A stretch of DNA of 64,000 nucleotides from Flavobacteriales bacterium UBA6057. Lineage in GTDB: Bacteria > Bacteroidota > Bacteroidia > Flavobacteriales_G > Salibacteraceae. Positions 15,952-23,179 of the stretch are shown here, in pieces (the stretch's first letter is position 1; every line of letters starts with the position of its first letter). A model generated the notes under the pieces. It did not search any database, was not told the origin of the DNA, and saw only the letters and a program-made list of their open reading frames with translations. The position numbers were made by a program, and so were the translations under genes. Location of the stretch: positions 1 to 64,000 of the forward strand of contig DIYJ01000011.1 of the NCBI GenBank assembly GCA_002428995.1. The letters run 5' to 3'.

Positions 15952-17762
15952 AGAAACTCCTTCAGATACTTTCCTACGTCACACCCTACCGTGGGCGACT
16001 GGCGCTAAACTTTCTCTTTAACTTACTGACTGCGGCCTCCTCGCTGATTTCCTTTTCAGCGATTGTTCCCTTTCTCAAAATTCTCTTTGACAGTACTTCG
16101 AAGAAAGAAGCTACGGTCATTGACGATGACAGCGGCTGGTTGGATCGACTGAACGTCATCTTCGAGCAATACATCCGTGAGGAAGGGGCTCAGCAGGCAT
16201 TGCTTGTGTTTTGTGGTACCATGGTGGTGTTGTTCCTTCTGAGGAACCTGTTTCGCTACCTGGCGCTGCATCAAATGGCTTACCTGCGCAATGCTGCCGT
16301 CCGAGACATTCGAAACAAGATCTATCAAAAGCTTCTGCGCCTGCCGATGGGATACTACACCGAGGAGCGCAAGGGCCACATCCTGTCTCGTATGACCAAC
16401 GAAGTGTCGGAAATCGAATGGTCTGTAATGGGATCGATCGAGGCGCTGTTTCGCGAGCCACCCATGATCATTCTCTATTTCTCGAGCCTCGTGGCCATTA
16501 GCTGGCAGCTCACCCTCTTTGTGCTGGTGTTGCTTCCGTTGACAGGACTGATCGTTGGGCGCATTGGTAAGTCGCTGAAGAAAACAGCCAAGGAAAGCCA
16601 GAAAGAATTGGGAGAAGTGGTATCCGCAGTGGAAGAAACCGTGGGTGGCATCCGCATTGTGAAAGGCTTCACTGTAGAAGATCGCTTCTGGAATCGCTTC
16701 CAGGTATTGAATAACGGCTACTTCCGTTTGATGGTACGCTTGTTTCGCAAACAGTATCTGGCCAGTCCGCTCGGTGAGTTGATTTCCGTTTCTACCATTG
16801 CTATGATCTTGTGGTTTGGCGGAAATCTGGTGTTGGAAGGGCGCCTCTTGAACGGTGAATTCTTCATCCTCTACATTGTCATCTTTTCACAGCTGTTGTC
16901 TCCTGCTCGAGGGCTTTCTGAAGCGCTGGTGCGCGCTCAACGTGGTATTGCGGCCAGCGAGCGAATCGATGAGATTCTCCTGGCTGATGAGCGAGTACTG
17001 GAAATAGAGCAGCCTAAGCCGGTGAAAGGCTTCCAGAACAGCCTGGAGTTCAAAAACGTCACCTTCAGCTACCTTGATGAACCAGTGTTGAAGAACATTC
17101 AGCTTACCATTCAGAAAGGCGAGTCCATCGCATTGGTCGGGCCTTCCGGTGGAGGGAAGTCCACGTTGGTAGATCTTCTTCCGAGGTTCTATGACATCCA
17201 GGAAGGCCAGCTGCTTATGGATGGAGTGCCGCTGGGTGAATATGAAGTGTTCCCGCTTCGTTCCCTGTTTGGCATCGTGTCCCAAAAAAGTATTCTGTTT
17301 AACGACACCATCCGCGGCAACCTGCAGATTGGGAATGAGAATGCCACGGAAGCTGAAATGATCGAAGCCTTGAAGGTGGCGAACGCGTACGATTTTGTGA
17401 TGGCCCTGCCAGATGGTCTGGACACAAACATCGGTGAGGGAGGAAACAAGCTCAGCGGTGGTCAGCAGCAACGTATGAGTATTGCCCGAGCAGTGCTGAA
17501 AGATCCTCCCATCCTGATCTTCGATGAAGCCACTTCTGCCTTAGATACCGAATCAGAACGCTTGGTGCAGGACGCACTGAACAAGCTCATGGTAGGAAGA
17601 ACATCCTTCGTGATCGCTCACCGATTGAGCACCGTGCAGCACGTCAAGCGGATCATTGTGCTCGAAAAGGGTGAAGTGGTACAGGAAGGAACACACGATG
17701 AGCTCATCGCTCAGGAAGGACTCTACAAGAGATTGGTAGAGCTTCAGGAACTCGGGAGCTGA
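15948..17762 (+). CDS. MsbA-type ABC exporter (ATPase and permease)
   Basis: A 604-residue half-transporter. Six TM helices lie within about residues 15-330, then a nucleotide-binding domain: Walker A GPSGGGKST (about 397-405), signature LSGGQQQRMSIARA (about 502), Walker B ILIFDEATSALD (about 522) and the switch His in VIAHRLSTV. It should act as a homodimer. MsbA relatives flip lipid A or export lipids or drugs; the substrate is unproven here. The start is TTG at 15948, sharing four bases with the purB stop (TTGA), which implies translational coupling of two unrelated functions. Confidence 0.93.
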   Translation: MKKLLQILSYVTPYRGRLALNFLFNLLTAASSLISFSAIVPFLKILFDSTSKKEATVIDDDSGWLDRLNVIFEQYIREEGAQQALLVFCGTMVVLFLLRNLFRYLALHQMAYLRNAAVRDIRNKIYQKLLRLPMGYYTEERKGHILSRMTNEVSEIEWSVMGSIEALFREPPMIILYFSSLVAISWQLTLFVLVLLPLTGLIVGRIGKSLKKTAKESQKELGEVVSAVEETVGGIRIVKGFTVEDRFWNRFQVLNNGYFRLMVRLFRKQYLASPLGELISVSTIAMILWFGGNLVLEGRLLNGEFFILYIVIFSQLLSPARGLSEALVRAQRGIAASERIDEILLADERVLEIEQPKPVKGFQNSLEFKNVTFSYLDEPVLKNIQLTIQKGESIALVGPSGGGKSTLVDLLPRFYDIQEGQLLMDGVPLGEYEVFPLRSLFGIVSQKSILFNDTIRGNLQIGNENATEAEMIEALKVANAYDFVMALPDGLDTNIGEGGNKLSGGQQQRMSIARAVLKDPPILIFDEATSALDTESERLVQDALNKLMVGRTSFVIAHRLSTVQHVKRIIVLEKGEVVQEGTHDELIAQEGLYKRLVELQELGS

Positions 17763-17852
17763 TCGTTTGCCAACAAGCTTCAGTGAGCTTCAGAGCTGTG
17801 GGTTTTTAAGATTACCTGTCCTGGGCCGCCAGCTAGTAGCGTTCGGTTCGCC

Positions 17853-17890
17853 CATCATCTGATGATCTAATCATTTAATGATCTGATTAC
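17853..17890. repeat. ATCTAATCAT-family intergenic repeat
   Basis: A run of overlapping words (CATCATCTGATGATCTAATCATTTAATGATCTGATT) mixes CATCTAAT-like units with their inverse. It is related to the arrays at 1-26 and 25583-25640. The preceding spacer from 17763 shows no gene. Confidence 0.5.
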
Positions 17891-17938
17891 TTCAATCCCG
17901 TTTCTTTGCAATCAGCATCTCAATTCAAGATCAGCCAA

Positions 17939-18865
17939 TTGAAGATTTCAGGATTTTCCATGTGCAGAAATGCAGAGTCGCTTTACTATCCCGTGAAGCA
18001 GAGCATTCTTAGTGCGTTGCCGCTGGTAGATGAGTTTGTGGTCGCTGTAGGGAAGGGGCGAGCAGAAGATCAAACGCTGGAGCTTCTCTCTTCTATTGAT
18101 TCACCTAAGCTGAAGATCATTGAAACAGCGTGGGACTTGGATGCTTTTCCGAATGGTACCGTGCATGCCCAACAAACTGATCTGGCGAAAAGCCACTGCT
18201 CAGGCGACTGGCTGATTTATCTGCAGGCTGATGAGGTGTTGCACGAAAAGGAATGGAAGACCATTCGGGAAGGCTGTGAGCGTCACCATTCCAATGAGCG
18301 TATCGAAGGTCTCCTGATGAATTACTACCATTTCTGGGGTGACTATAAGCACTTTGTCAATGCCCATGGCTGGTATCAGCGGGAGATCAGAATCATTCGG
18401 AACAAATCGGAGATTCACTCATGGCAGAGTGCACAATCCTTTCGGGTGATTGAGGATTTTGACGGGCACTCCTATCGAATGAAGGAAGGAACCAGGAAGC
18501 TTCGTGTTGCTGCGTTAGACGCGCACGTGTATCATTATGGATGGGTACGTCCTCCGGGACTGATGGCCCGAAAAGTCCAGGAATTAGACAGCATTCATTC
18601 TCACCAGCAGAACAGTTACCCCAAGAAGTTCAACTACGGGGATCTGGACAAGTTGGAGCGATTCAAAGGCAGGCATCCGGAAGTGATGCAACAGTGGATC
18701 GAACGTTTCGACTGGGAGGAAGAACTCTTCAAGACTCAGGATGATGATATGCAACTTGTGCATAAACACGAACGCCTCAGCAGTCGGGTGCTCACCATGA
18801 TTGAACGAAATCTGTTTGGTGGAAGGCAGATTGCCACGTTCACCAACTACGAACTGGTAGAATAG
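17939..18865 (+). CDS. family 2-like glycosyltransferase
   Basis: A 308-residue GT-A-type protein. The N-terminus KISGFSMCRNAESLYYPVKQSI followed by LPLVDEFVVAVGKGRAEDQT is the usual start of these enzymes. An acidic DxD-like LQADEVLHEKEW stands at about 110, then WGDYKHFVNAHGWYQREIRIIRN. It probably adds a sugar to a glycan or lipid in the cytoplasm. Relatives begin at the MKISGF position, so the TTG at 17939 is preferred. A TTG at 17906 would add 11 residues and an ATG at 17960 would cut the first strand. Confidence 0.82.
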   Translation: MKISGFSMCRNAESLYYPVKQSILSALPLVDEFVVAVGKGRAEDQTLELLSSIDSPKLKIIETAWDLDAFPNGTVHAQQTDLAKSHCSGDWLIYLQADEVLHEKEWKTIREGCERHHSNERIEGLLMNYYHFWGDYKHFVNAHGWYQREIRIIRNKSEIHSWQSAQSFRVIEDFDGHSYRMKEGTRKLRVAALDAHVYHYGWVRPPGLMARKVQELDSIHSHQQNSYPKKFNYGDLDKLERFKGRHPEVMQQWIERFDWEEELFKTQDDDMQLVHKHERLSSRVLTMIERNLFGGRQIATFTNYELVE

Positions 18866-18877
18866 GTTTCTCCCCGT

Positions 18878-18970
18878 CTAGTTGATCGGGCAGTTCTTAC
18901 AGGCTTTTTTGCCTTTTTTCTTGTACTTCTTGCAGCACTTCTTTTTGCATTCAAGCGGCACTACATCCAA
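18878..18970 (-). CDS. candidate 30-residue Cys/Lys-rich mini-protein
   Basis: Reading the minus strand from a TTG at 18968-18970 gives 30 residues: a short MDVVPL lead, then ECKKKCCKKYKKKGKKACKN and a CPIN end. There are five Cys and many Lys, and the stop is at 18878-18880. The CxxxCC and CxxC spacing suggests metal binding or disulfides. No ATG is available in frame and no ribosome site is clear. An open frame extends further upstream (coding IFLSLDLD before the TTG), so it may be the 3' remnant of a longer gene. It lies in a 247-base spacer that otherwise holds no gene. Confidence 0.4.
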   Translation of the reverse strand: MDVVPLECKKKCCKKYKKKGKKACKNCPIN

Positions 18971-19112
18971 GTCAAGCGATAGAAAAATACAAGGTGGCTG
19001 TTCGGTTGATATTCGGTGGGTCGAAACGTTGGACATCCTTGTTTAGAATAATTCTAAACAAAGGTATTCGTCAGACTCGAATCTCAAACAACGAACGTGA
19101 AATTTTTACGCC

Positions 19113-20102
19113 CTACTCGAATTCCGCAGGAATGGTGTCAGGTACGGTGGTGAAGCCCACAGTAACCGCGGCCGGCACGAAGTATCCAAAGGCGTTTCCA
19201 CCATCCGTAACGTTCTTCACATTGCCCACAATCGGAGCCGGAGGCGTGTCAAAAGGACCTCCAACAAAGGCTGTCTGCTGACGGATGTTGCTCAGGAAGT
19301 CGTGATGCTTCTGACTCACACGACTTTGGAAGACTGCGATCTCAGCACCCAAATCAATCGGATCACCGTAAACATCGGAGCCAGGAACACAGGCACCATC
19401 GATTCCATCGTCAGGCGTAATGCTGATGTCTCCCGGGTCGCTCTGGTATTCATTGTTGATGTAGAAACTCCAGGTGTAGTGATCACCCAGGCCTGGCACT
19501 TCATAAGTGCTGATGTTCAGGTAATAAGCTGCTGAATCTCCGAAGAGTGGATCAGGGTTGTAAACGGCAGCGGTCTCCAGGATTGGAGGTGTAGACAAGT
19601 AAGGTTCAGGAGTCGTTTCGTAAAGCTTGGTCGTTCCCCCAATTTCTGCTTCTACTTCCAGGTGATACATTGCATCCACCACCGGATCATAAGTGATGAG
19701 GTAGATTCCTGCTTCTTCGGTTGATTCAGCAAGTGTTTCCACCAAGCTTCCATCTTCATAAAGACGAACGGTCGCGTTGCTCACTCGAGGTGTGGCTGCA
19801 TTGCTGAAATAGGCGGCCGTCAAGCTCAACTTCACCCTGTTGTAGGGAAAGTAGTCTGTGAGTTCAGCAATCGAATCGATATCAAAGAGTTCCGCGAATG
19901 CAGCATAAAAGAGCAGAGAGTCTCTTGGAATGATGTCATCCTCGGAACAGCGCAAGTCAGAATCCGGAATCCAAAAGTCCAATCCGGCCAGATAGCCTTC
20001 AATGACCAATTCCGGTTCAGGGTCGTCCAGGTCCAGTTCGATTATCTCCTGGCAGCCAGCAAACAATACTGGAATCGCAAAAAGGAAAAATAGCTTTCTC
20101 AT
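19113..20102 (-). CDS. DUF4249 lipoprotein (TonB receptor partner)
   Basis: A 329-residue lipoprotein (LFFLFAIPVLFAGC, Cys about 17) that opens with the DUF4249 hallmark CQEIIELDLDDPEPELVIEG. The rest is beta-rich. DUF4249 proteins are outer-membrane or periplasmic lipoproteins usually encoded just after a TonB-dependent receptor, as here with six bases between them. They are presumed to help the receptor take up or handle its ligand. The ligand is unknown. Confidence 0.88.
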   Translation of the reverse strand: MRKLFFLFAIPVLFAGCQEIIELDLDDPEPELVIEGYLAGLDFWIPDSDLRCSEDDIIPRDSLLFYAAFAELFDIDSIAELTDYFPYNRVKLSLTAAYFSNAATPRVSNATVRLYEDGSLVETLAESTEEAGIYLITYDPVVDAMYHLEVEAEIGGTTKLYETTPEPYLSTPPILETAAVYNPDPLFGDSAAYYLNISTYEVPGLGDHYTWSFYINNEYQSDPGDISITPDDGIDGACVPGSDVYGDPIDLGAEIAVFQSRVSQKHHDFLSNIRQQTAFVGGPFDTPPAPIVGNVKNVTDGGNAFGYFVPAAVTVGFTTVPDTIPAEFE

Positions 20103-20108
20103 GACTTC

Positions 20109-22538
20109 CTAGAATTTGAAGTTGAGTGTGACGTATGGGATAATGGTCGCGTAAATCGACAATCTGTAAGCGTTGGTAATGGTAGGGTCATCCTCATCCT
20201 GCTGGAAGAAGATGGAGTAGGGGTTCTTTCGCGCATAGGCATTGTAAGCACCAAAGGCCCAGCTGATTTCACCCGATTCCTTCTCCAGGCTCTCCGGTGT
20301 TTCCCTCCAGATGTATTTGAATGGGAAGAAAGGAGTGTAGTAGAGCCACTTGCGCTTGATCTTCTTCGTGTAAGTAGCTGAAAGGTCAAGTCGGTGGTAG
20401 GCTGGAGTTCTTCCACTGTTTCGTGTGCTATACACCGGAGTTACCACTTCGCCAAACTCGAAACGGGCATCTGGCGGAGTGAACGGACGGCCCGTCATGT
20501 AAGCGAAGTTGGACGATACGTTCCACTTCTCGTTAATGTCGTAGCTCGCCACAATGCTGATGTCGTGGGTCTTGTCCCAGTTGGCCGGATAGTACTCTCC
20601 GCTGTTGATCAGATCTACCTGACGCTCCACACGAGAGAGCGTGTAGCTGACCCACCCGGTGAACTTGCCTCGTTGACGCTTGATCTGGAACTCAGCTCCG
20701 TAGGCCCGTCCCTGACCAATGAGCAGTTCAGTTTCCAAAGTCTCGTTCAGAAGCAGTTCTGCATTGTCCTTGAAATCTACAATGTTGTTCATCCACTTGT
20801 AGTAGATCTCCACAGAAGACTCGTATTCGTTGTCCGCGAAGTTTCGGAAGTATCCTGCTGCCACCTGATCCGCAATGGCTGCGGGGATGTATTCCCCTGA
20901 TGGCATGTAAATGTCTACAGGAGTCGCAGCGGTAGTGTTCGAGATCAGGTGAATGTACTGGCGCATGCGATTGTAGCTTGCCTTCACCGATGAAACCTCG
21001 TTGATCTTGTAGTTGACCGAGAATCGTGGTTCAGGACCGTGATAGGCCTTCACAATATCTCCAGCGCCAAAGGTGGTGGAGTCGATCGGGTTCACATCCA
21101 GGTCAGGATCCTCAGAGTTTACGGGCTCATCGTTGGCATATTCATACACGGTTCCTTCTCCGATCTGCGCAAAAGCACTGTAGCGCAAACCATAGGAGAG
21201 CGTAATCCTTGGACCAACCTTCTGCTCGTTGCTCAGGTAAACCGCAGTTTCCACCGCTGGAATGGTCGGAACGGCTAAGTTGAAATCAAACTCGTTTCCT
21301 TCCAGGCTTCTTACGCGGCCCGGTGAAAACTTGTAATAGGTCGTTTGCCAGCCAAACTCAACTGTGTTGTTAGGATTGGGGAAGTAAGAAAAGTCAGCTT
21401 TGAAAGCGTAGTTCTCAATACGAGCTTCCCAGTCAAAGGCAAAAGTTCCTTCGGGAACGCCCAGCTTGTAGCGGTAATCGCTGTAGAGACCGGTGAAGTT
21501 CGAGAAGAGTTTTTCAGAGAACAGGTGATTCCAGCGTGTGGTCAGGGTTTGATTTCCCCATTGTGTGGCAAACTCACCAGCCAGGTCAAAAATGTCGCGT
21601 CCGGTGTAAGCAGAGATAAACACGCGGTTGTTGTCGTTAATGGTCCAGTTGATCTTTCCGTTCAGGTCGTAGAAATAGAGCTTACTGTCCTGGATCGTTT
21701 CGTTGTTGGCCAGTGGGAAGAACAAGTCGAAGTAGCTGCGCCTTCCTGAAACCATGAATGACACTTTGTCTTTCACAATCGGAGCCTCAACGGTCAATCG
21801 GCTAAACAGAAGTCCGATACCACCACTTACTCCCAATCGCTTGGCGTTACCTTCCTTCTGGCGAATGTCCAATACGGAAGAAAGTCGCCCTCCGTATTTG
21901 GCAGGGATTCCGCCCTTGTAAAGCTTTACATCCTTGATGGCATCTGCGTTGAACACAGAGAAGAAACCAAACAAGTGGCTTGAGCTGAAGATTGGACTCT
22001 CGTCCAACAGGATCAGGTTCTGGTCAATGTTTCCACCTCGTACGTTAAAGCCCGTGGCTCCTTCACCAACTGAGGATACACCGGGCAGCAGTTGGATGGT
22101 TCGAATGATGTCTGCTTCTCCGAGTAGCTGAGGAATCTTCTTCACCACCTGGATGTCGAGCTTCTCCACACTCATTTCTACACTCGAGATGTTTTCATCC
22201 CTGCGCTCAGCAGTCACTTCAAATTCCTGTAGGGTTGTTTCCGAGAAACCGATCTCCACACTGCGAGTCATGTCTTCTGTAAGATCGATGGTCTCGCTCA
22301 CCGTCTCGAAACCAATGAAGCTCCATTCAATGGTGTAGGTGCCTGGCTCTAGTGACAGGGAGTAGAATCCGTATTCGTTGGTAGTGGTACCGAGCGTAAG
22401 TTCCTTCACTAGAACCGTAGCTGCGATCATTCCTTCCCCGGTTTCCAGGTCCTTGACGTAACCAGAGAGGGTAACTTTCTTCTGGGCAACGATTGAGAAT
22501 GAGATCATCATACTCAACGCAAACAACAGTGCGCGCAT
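20109..22538 (-). CDS. TonB-dependent receptor with carboxypeptidase-regulatory-like domain
   Basis: An 809-residue outer-membrane transporter. A signal peptide (ALSMMISFSIVAQ) is followed by a CarboxypepD_reg-like domain (about 20-105, VTLSGYVKDLETGEGMIAA), a plug (about 125-230, LLGEADIIRTIQLLPGVSSVGEGA and FNVRGGNIDQNLILLD) and a 22-strand barrel ending in the aromatic-terminated YVTLNFKF. The ATG at 22538 gives a proper signal peptide; an ATG at 22589 would not. It forms an operon with the DUF4249 lipoprotein. It is divergent from the fad genes, but no link to fatty acids is shown. Confidence 0.93.
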   Translation of the reverse strand: MRALLFALSMMISFSIVAQKKVTLSGYVKDLETGEGMIAATVLVKELTLGTTTNEYGFYSLSLEPGTYTIEWSFIGFETVSETIDLTEDMTRSVEIGFSETTLQEFEVTAERRDENISSVEMSVEKLDIQVVKKIPQLLGEADIIRTIQLLPGVSSVGEGATGFNVRGGNIDQNLILLDESPIFSSSHLFGFFSVFNADAIKDVKLYKGGIPAKYGGRLSSVLDIRQKEGNAKRLGVSGGIGLLFSRLTVEAPIVKDKVSFMVSGRRSYFDLFFPLANNETIQDSKLYFYDLNGKINWTINDNNRVFISAYTGRDIFDLAGEFATQWGNQTLTTRWNHLFSEKLFSNFTGLYSDYRYKLGVPEGTFAFDWEARIENYAFKADFSYFPNPNNTVEFGWQTTYYKFSPGRVRSLEGNEFDFNLAVPTIPAVETAVYLSNEQKVGPRITLSYGLRYSAFAQIGEGTVYEYANDEPVNSEDPDLDVNPIDSTTFGAGDIVKAYHGPEPRFSVNYKINEVSSVKASYNRMRQYIHLISNTTAATPVDIYMPSGEYIPAAIADQVAAGYFRNFADNEYESSVEIYYKWMNNIVDFKDNAELLLNETLETELLIGQGRAYGAEFQIKRQRGKFTGWVSYTLSRVERQVDLINSGEYYPANWDKTHDISIVASYDINEKWNVSSNFAYMTGRPFTPPDARFEFGEVVTPVYSTRNSGRTPAYHRLDLSATYTKKIKRKWLYYTPFFPFKYIWRETPESLEKESGEISWAFGAYNAYARKNPYSIFFQQDEDDPTITNAYRLSIYATIIPYVTLNFKF

Positions 22539-22558
22539 GGTCAGTTGAAATTTGGCTG

Positions 22559-22566
22559 CAAATGTA
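22559..22566 (-). promoter_or_regulatory. candidate -7 promoter box for TonB receptor
   Basis: On the minus strand TACATTTG lies 20 bases upstream of the receptor ATG and matches TAnnTTTG exactly. No clear -33 element was identified. Confidence 0.45.
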
Positions 22567-22698
22567 GGGTTGCAGACGAGCCAGAGCATAGAAAGGTATA
22601 AGCGGTAACTAAGATTTTAGAGCGGTTTCAGATAGGGTTAAGCCAAAGGTGATCGTAAGCTTACCAGCAATCCATTTATGCTTCTGAAAAAAAAGACT

Positions 22699-22724
22699 AA
22701 TTTATTATGCACGCATAATAAATT
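22699..22724. promoter_or_regulatory. 26-bp perfect palindrome, probable MarR operator
   Basis: Twelve-base arms (AATTTATTATGC and GCATAATAAATT) flank a central AC. It lies 23 bases before the marR ATG in a divergent spacer. MarR dimers bind AT-rich palindromes of this size, so autoregulation of the marR-fadN unit, released by a fatty acyl ligand, is the simplest reading (inference). Confidence 0.8.
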
Positions 22725-22747
22725 TTCTATGTTTGTTAGAATCGCTT

Positions 22748-23179
22748 ATGAAACCAGAAGATACGGTTGATTTTCACATACGATGGGCTTGGTTAAAGAT
22801 AGCCAAGATGTACAATTATGAGGCTGCTCCTCATGGACTTACGCAGTCTACAGGCTTTATTCTTTTAAACATTGACCCAAAGCAAGGAACACCCTCTACC
22901 AGCTTGGGTCCGTTGATGGGCATGGAGCCCACCAGCCTTTCGCGTACCTTGAAGAATATGCAGGATCGCGGCTGGATTGAACGGGAGGAGGACAAGTCGG
23001 ATGGTCGTGTATCCAGGATCGTACTCACGGAAGAGGGCAAGCGCCTTCGCAACATTTCGCGCAAAACCGTGGTTTCGTTTAACGAGCGTGTGCTCGAAGA
23101 GCTTTCAGAAGAAAAGCTGCGGCATTTCAAAGAAGTCATTCAAATCATTGATCAACATACTGTTAGAAAAGCATCATGA
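22748..23179 (+). CDS. MarR family transcriptional regulator of the fad genes
   Basis: A 143-residue winged-helix regulator: MEPTSLSRTLKNMQDRGWIERE recognition region (about 60-80), beta wing KSDGRVSRIVLTEEG, and a C-terminal dimerisation helix. The start MKPEDTVDFHIRW is chosen at the ATG 22748; a TTG at 22733 would add five residues and crowd the palindrome. Its stop overlaps the fadN start (ATGA). It probably represses beta-oxidation genes. Confidence 0.92.
   Translation: MKPEDTVDFHIRWAWLKIAKMYNYEAAPHGLTQSTGFILLNIDPKQGTPSTSLGPLMGMEPTSLSRTLKNMQDRGWIEREEDKSDGRVSRIVLTEEGKRLRNISRKTVVSFNERVLEELSEEKLRHFKEVIQIIDQHTVRKAS

Noticed and set aside
17763..17815. Terminator after the ABC exporter gene (AAGCTTCAG...AGCTTCAGAGCT GTGGGTTTTT)
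   Set aside because: The possible stems are short and overlapping and the T run is weak; not strong enough to call.
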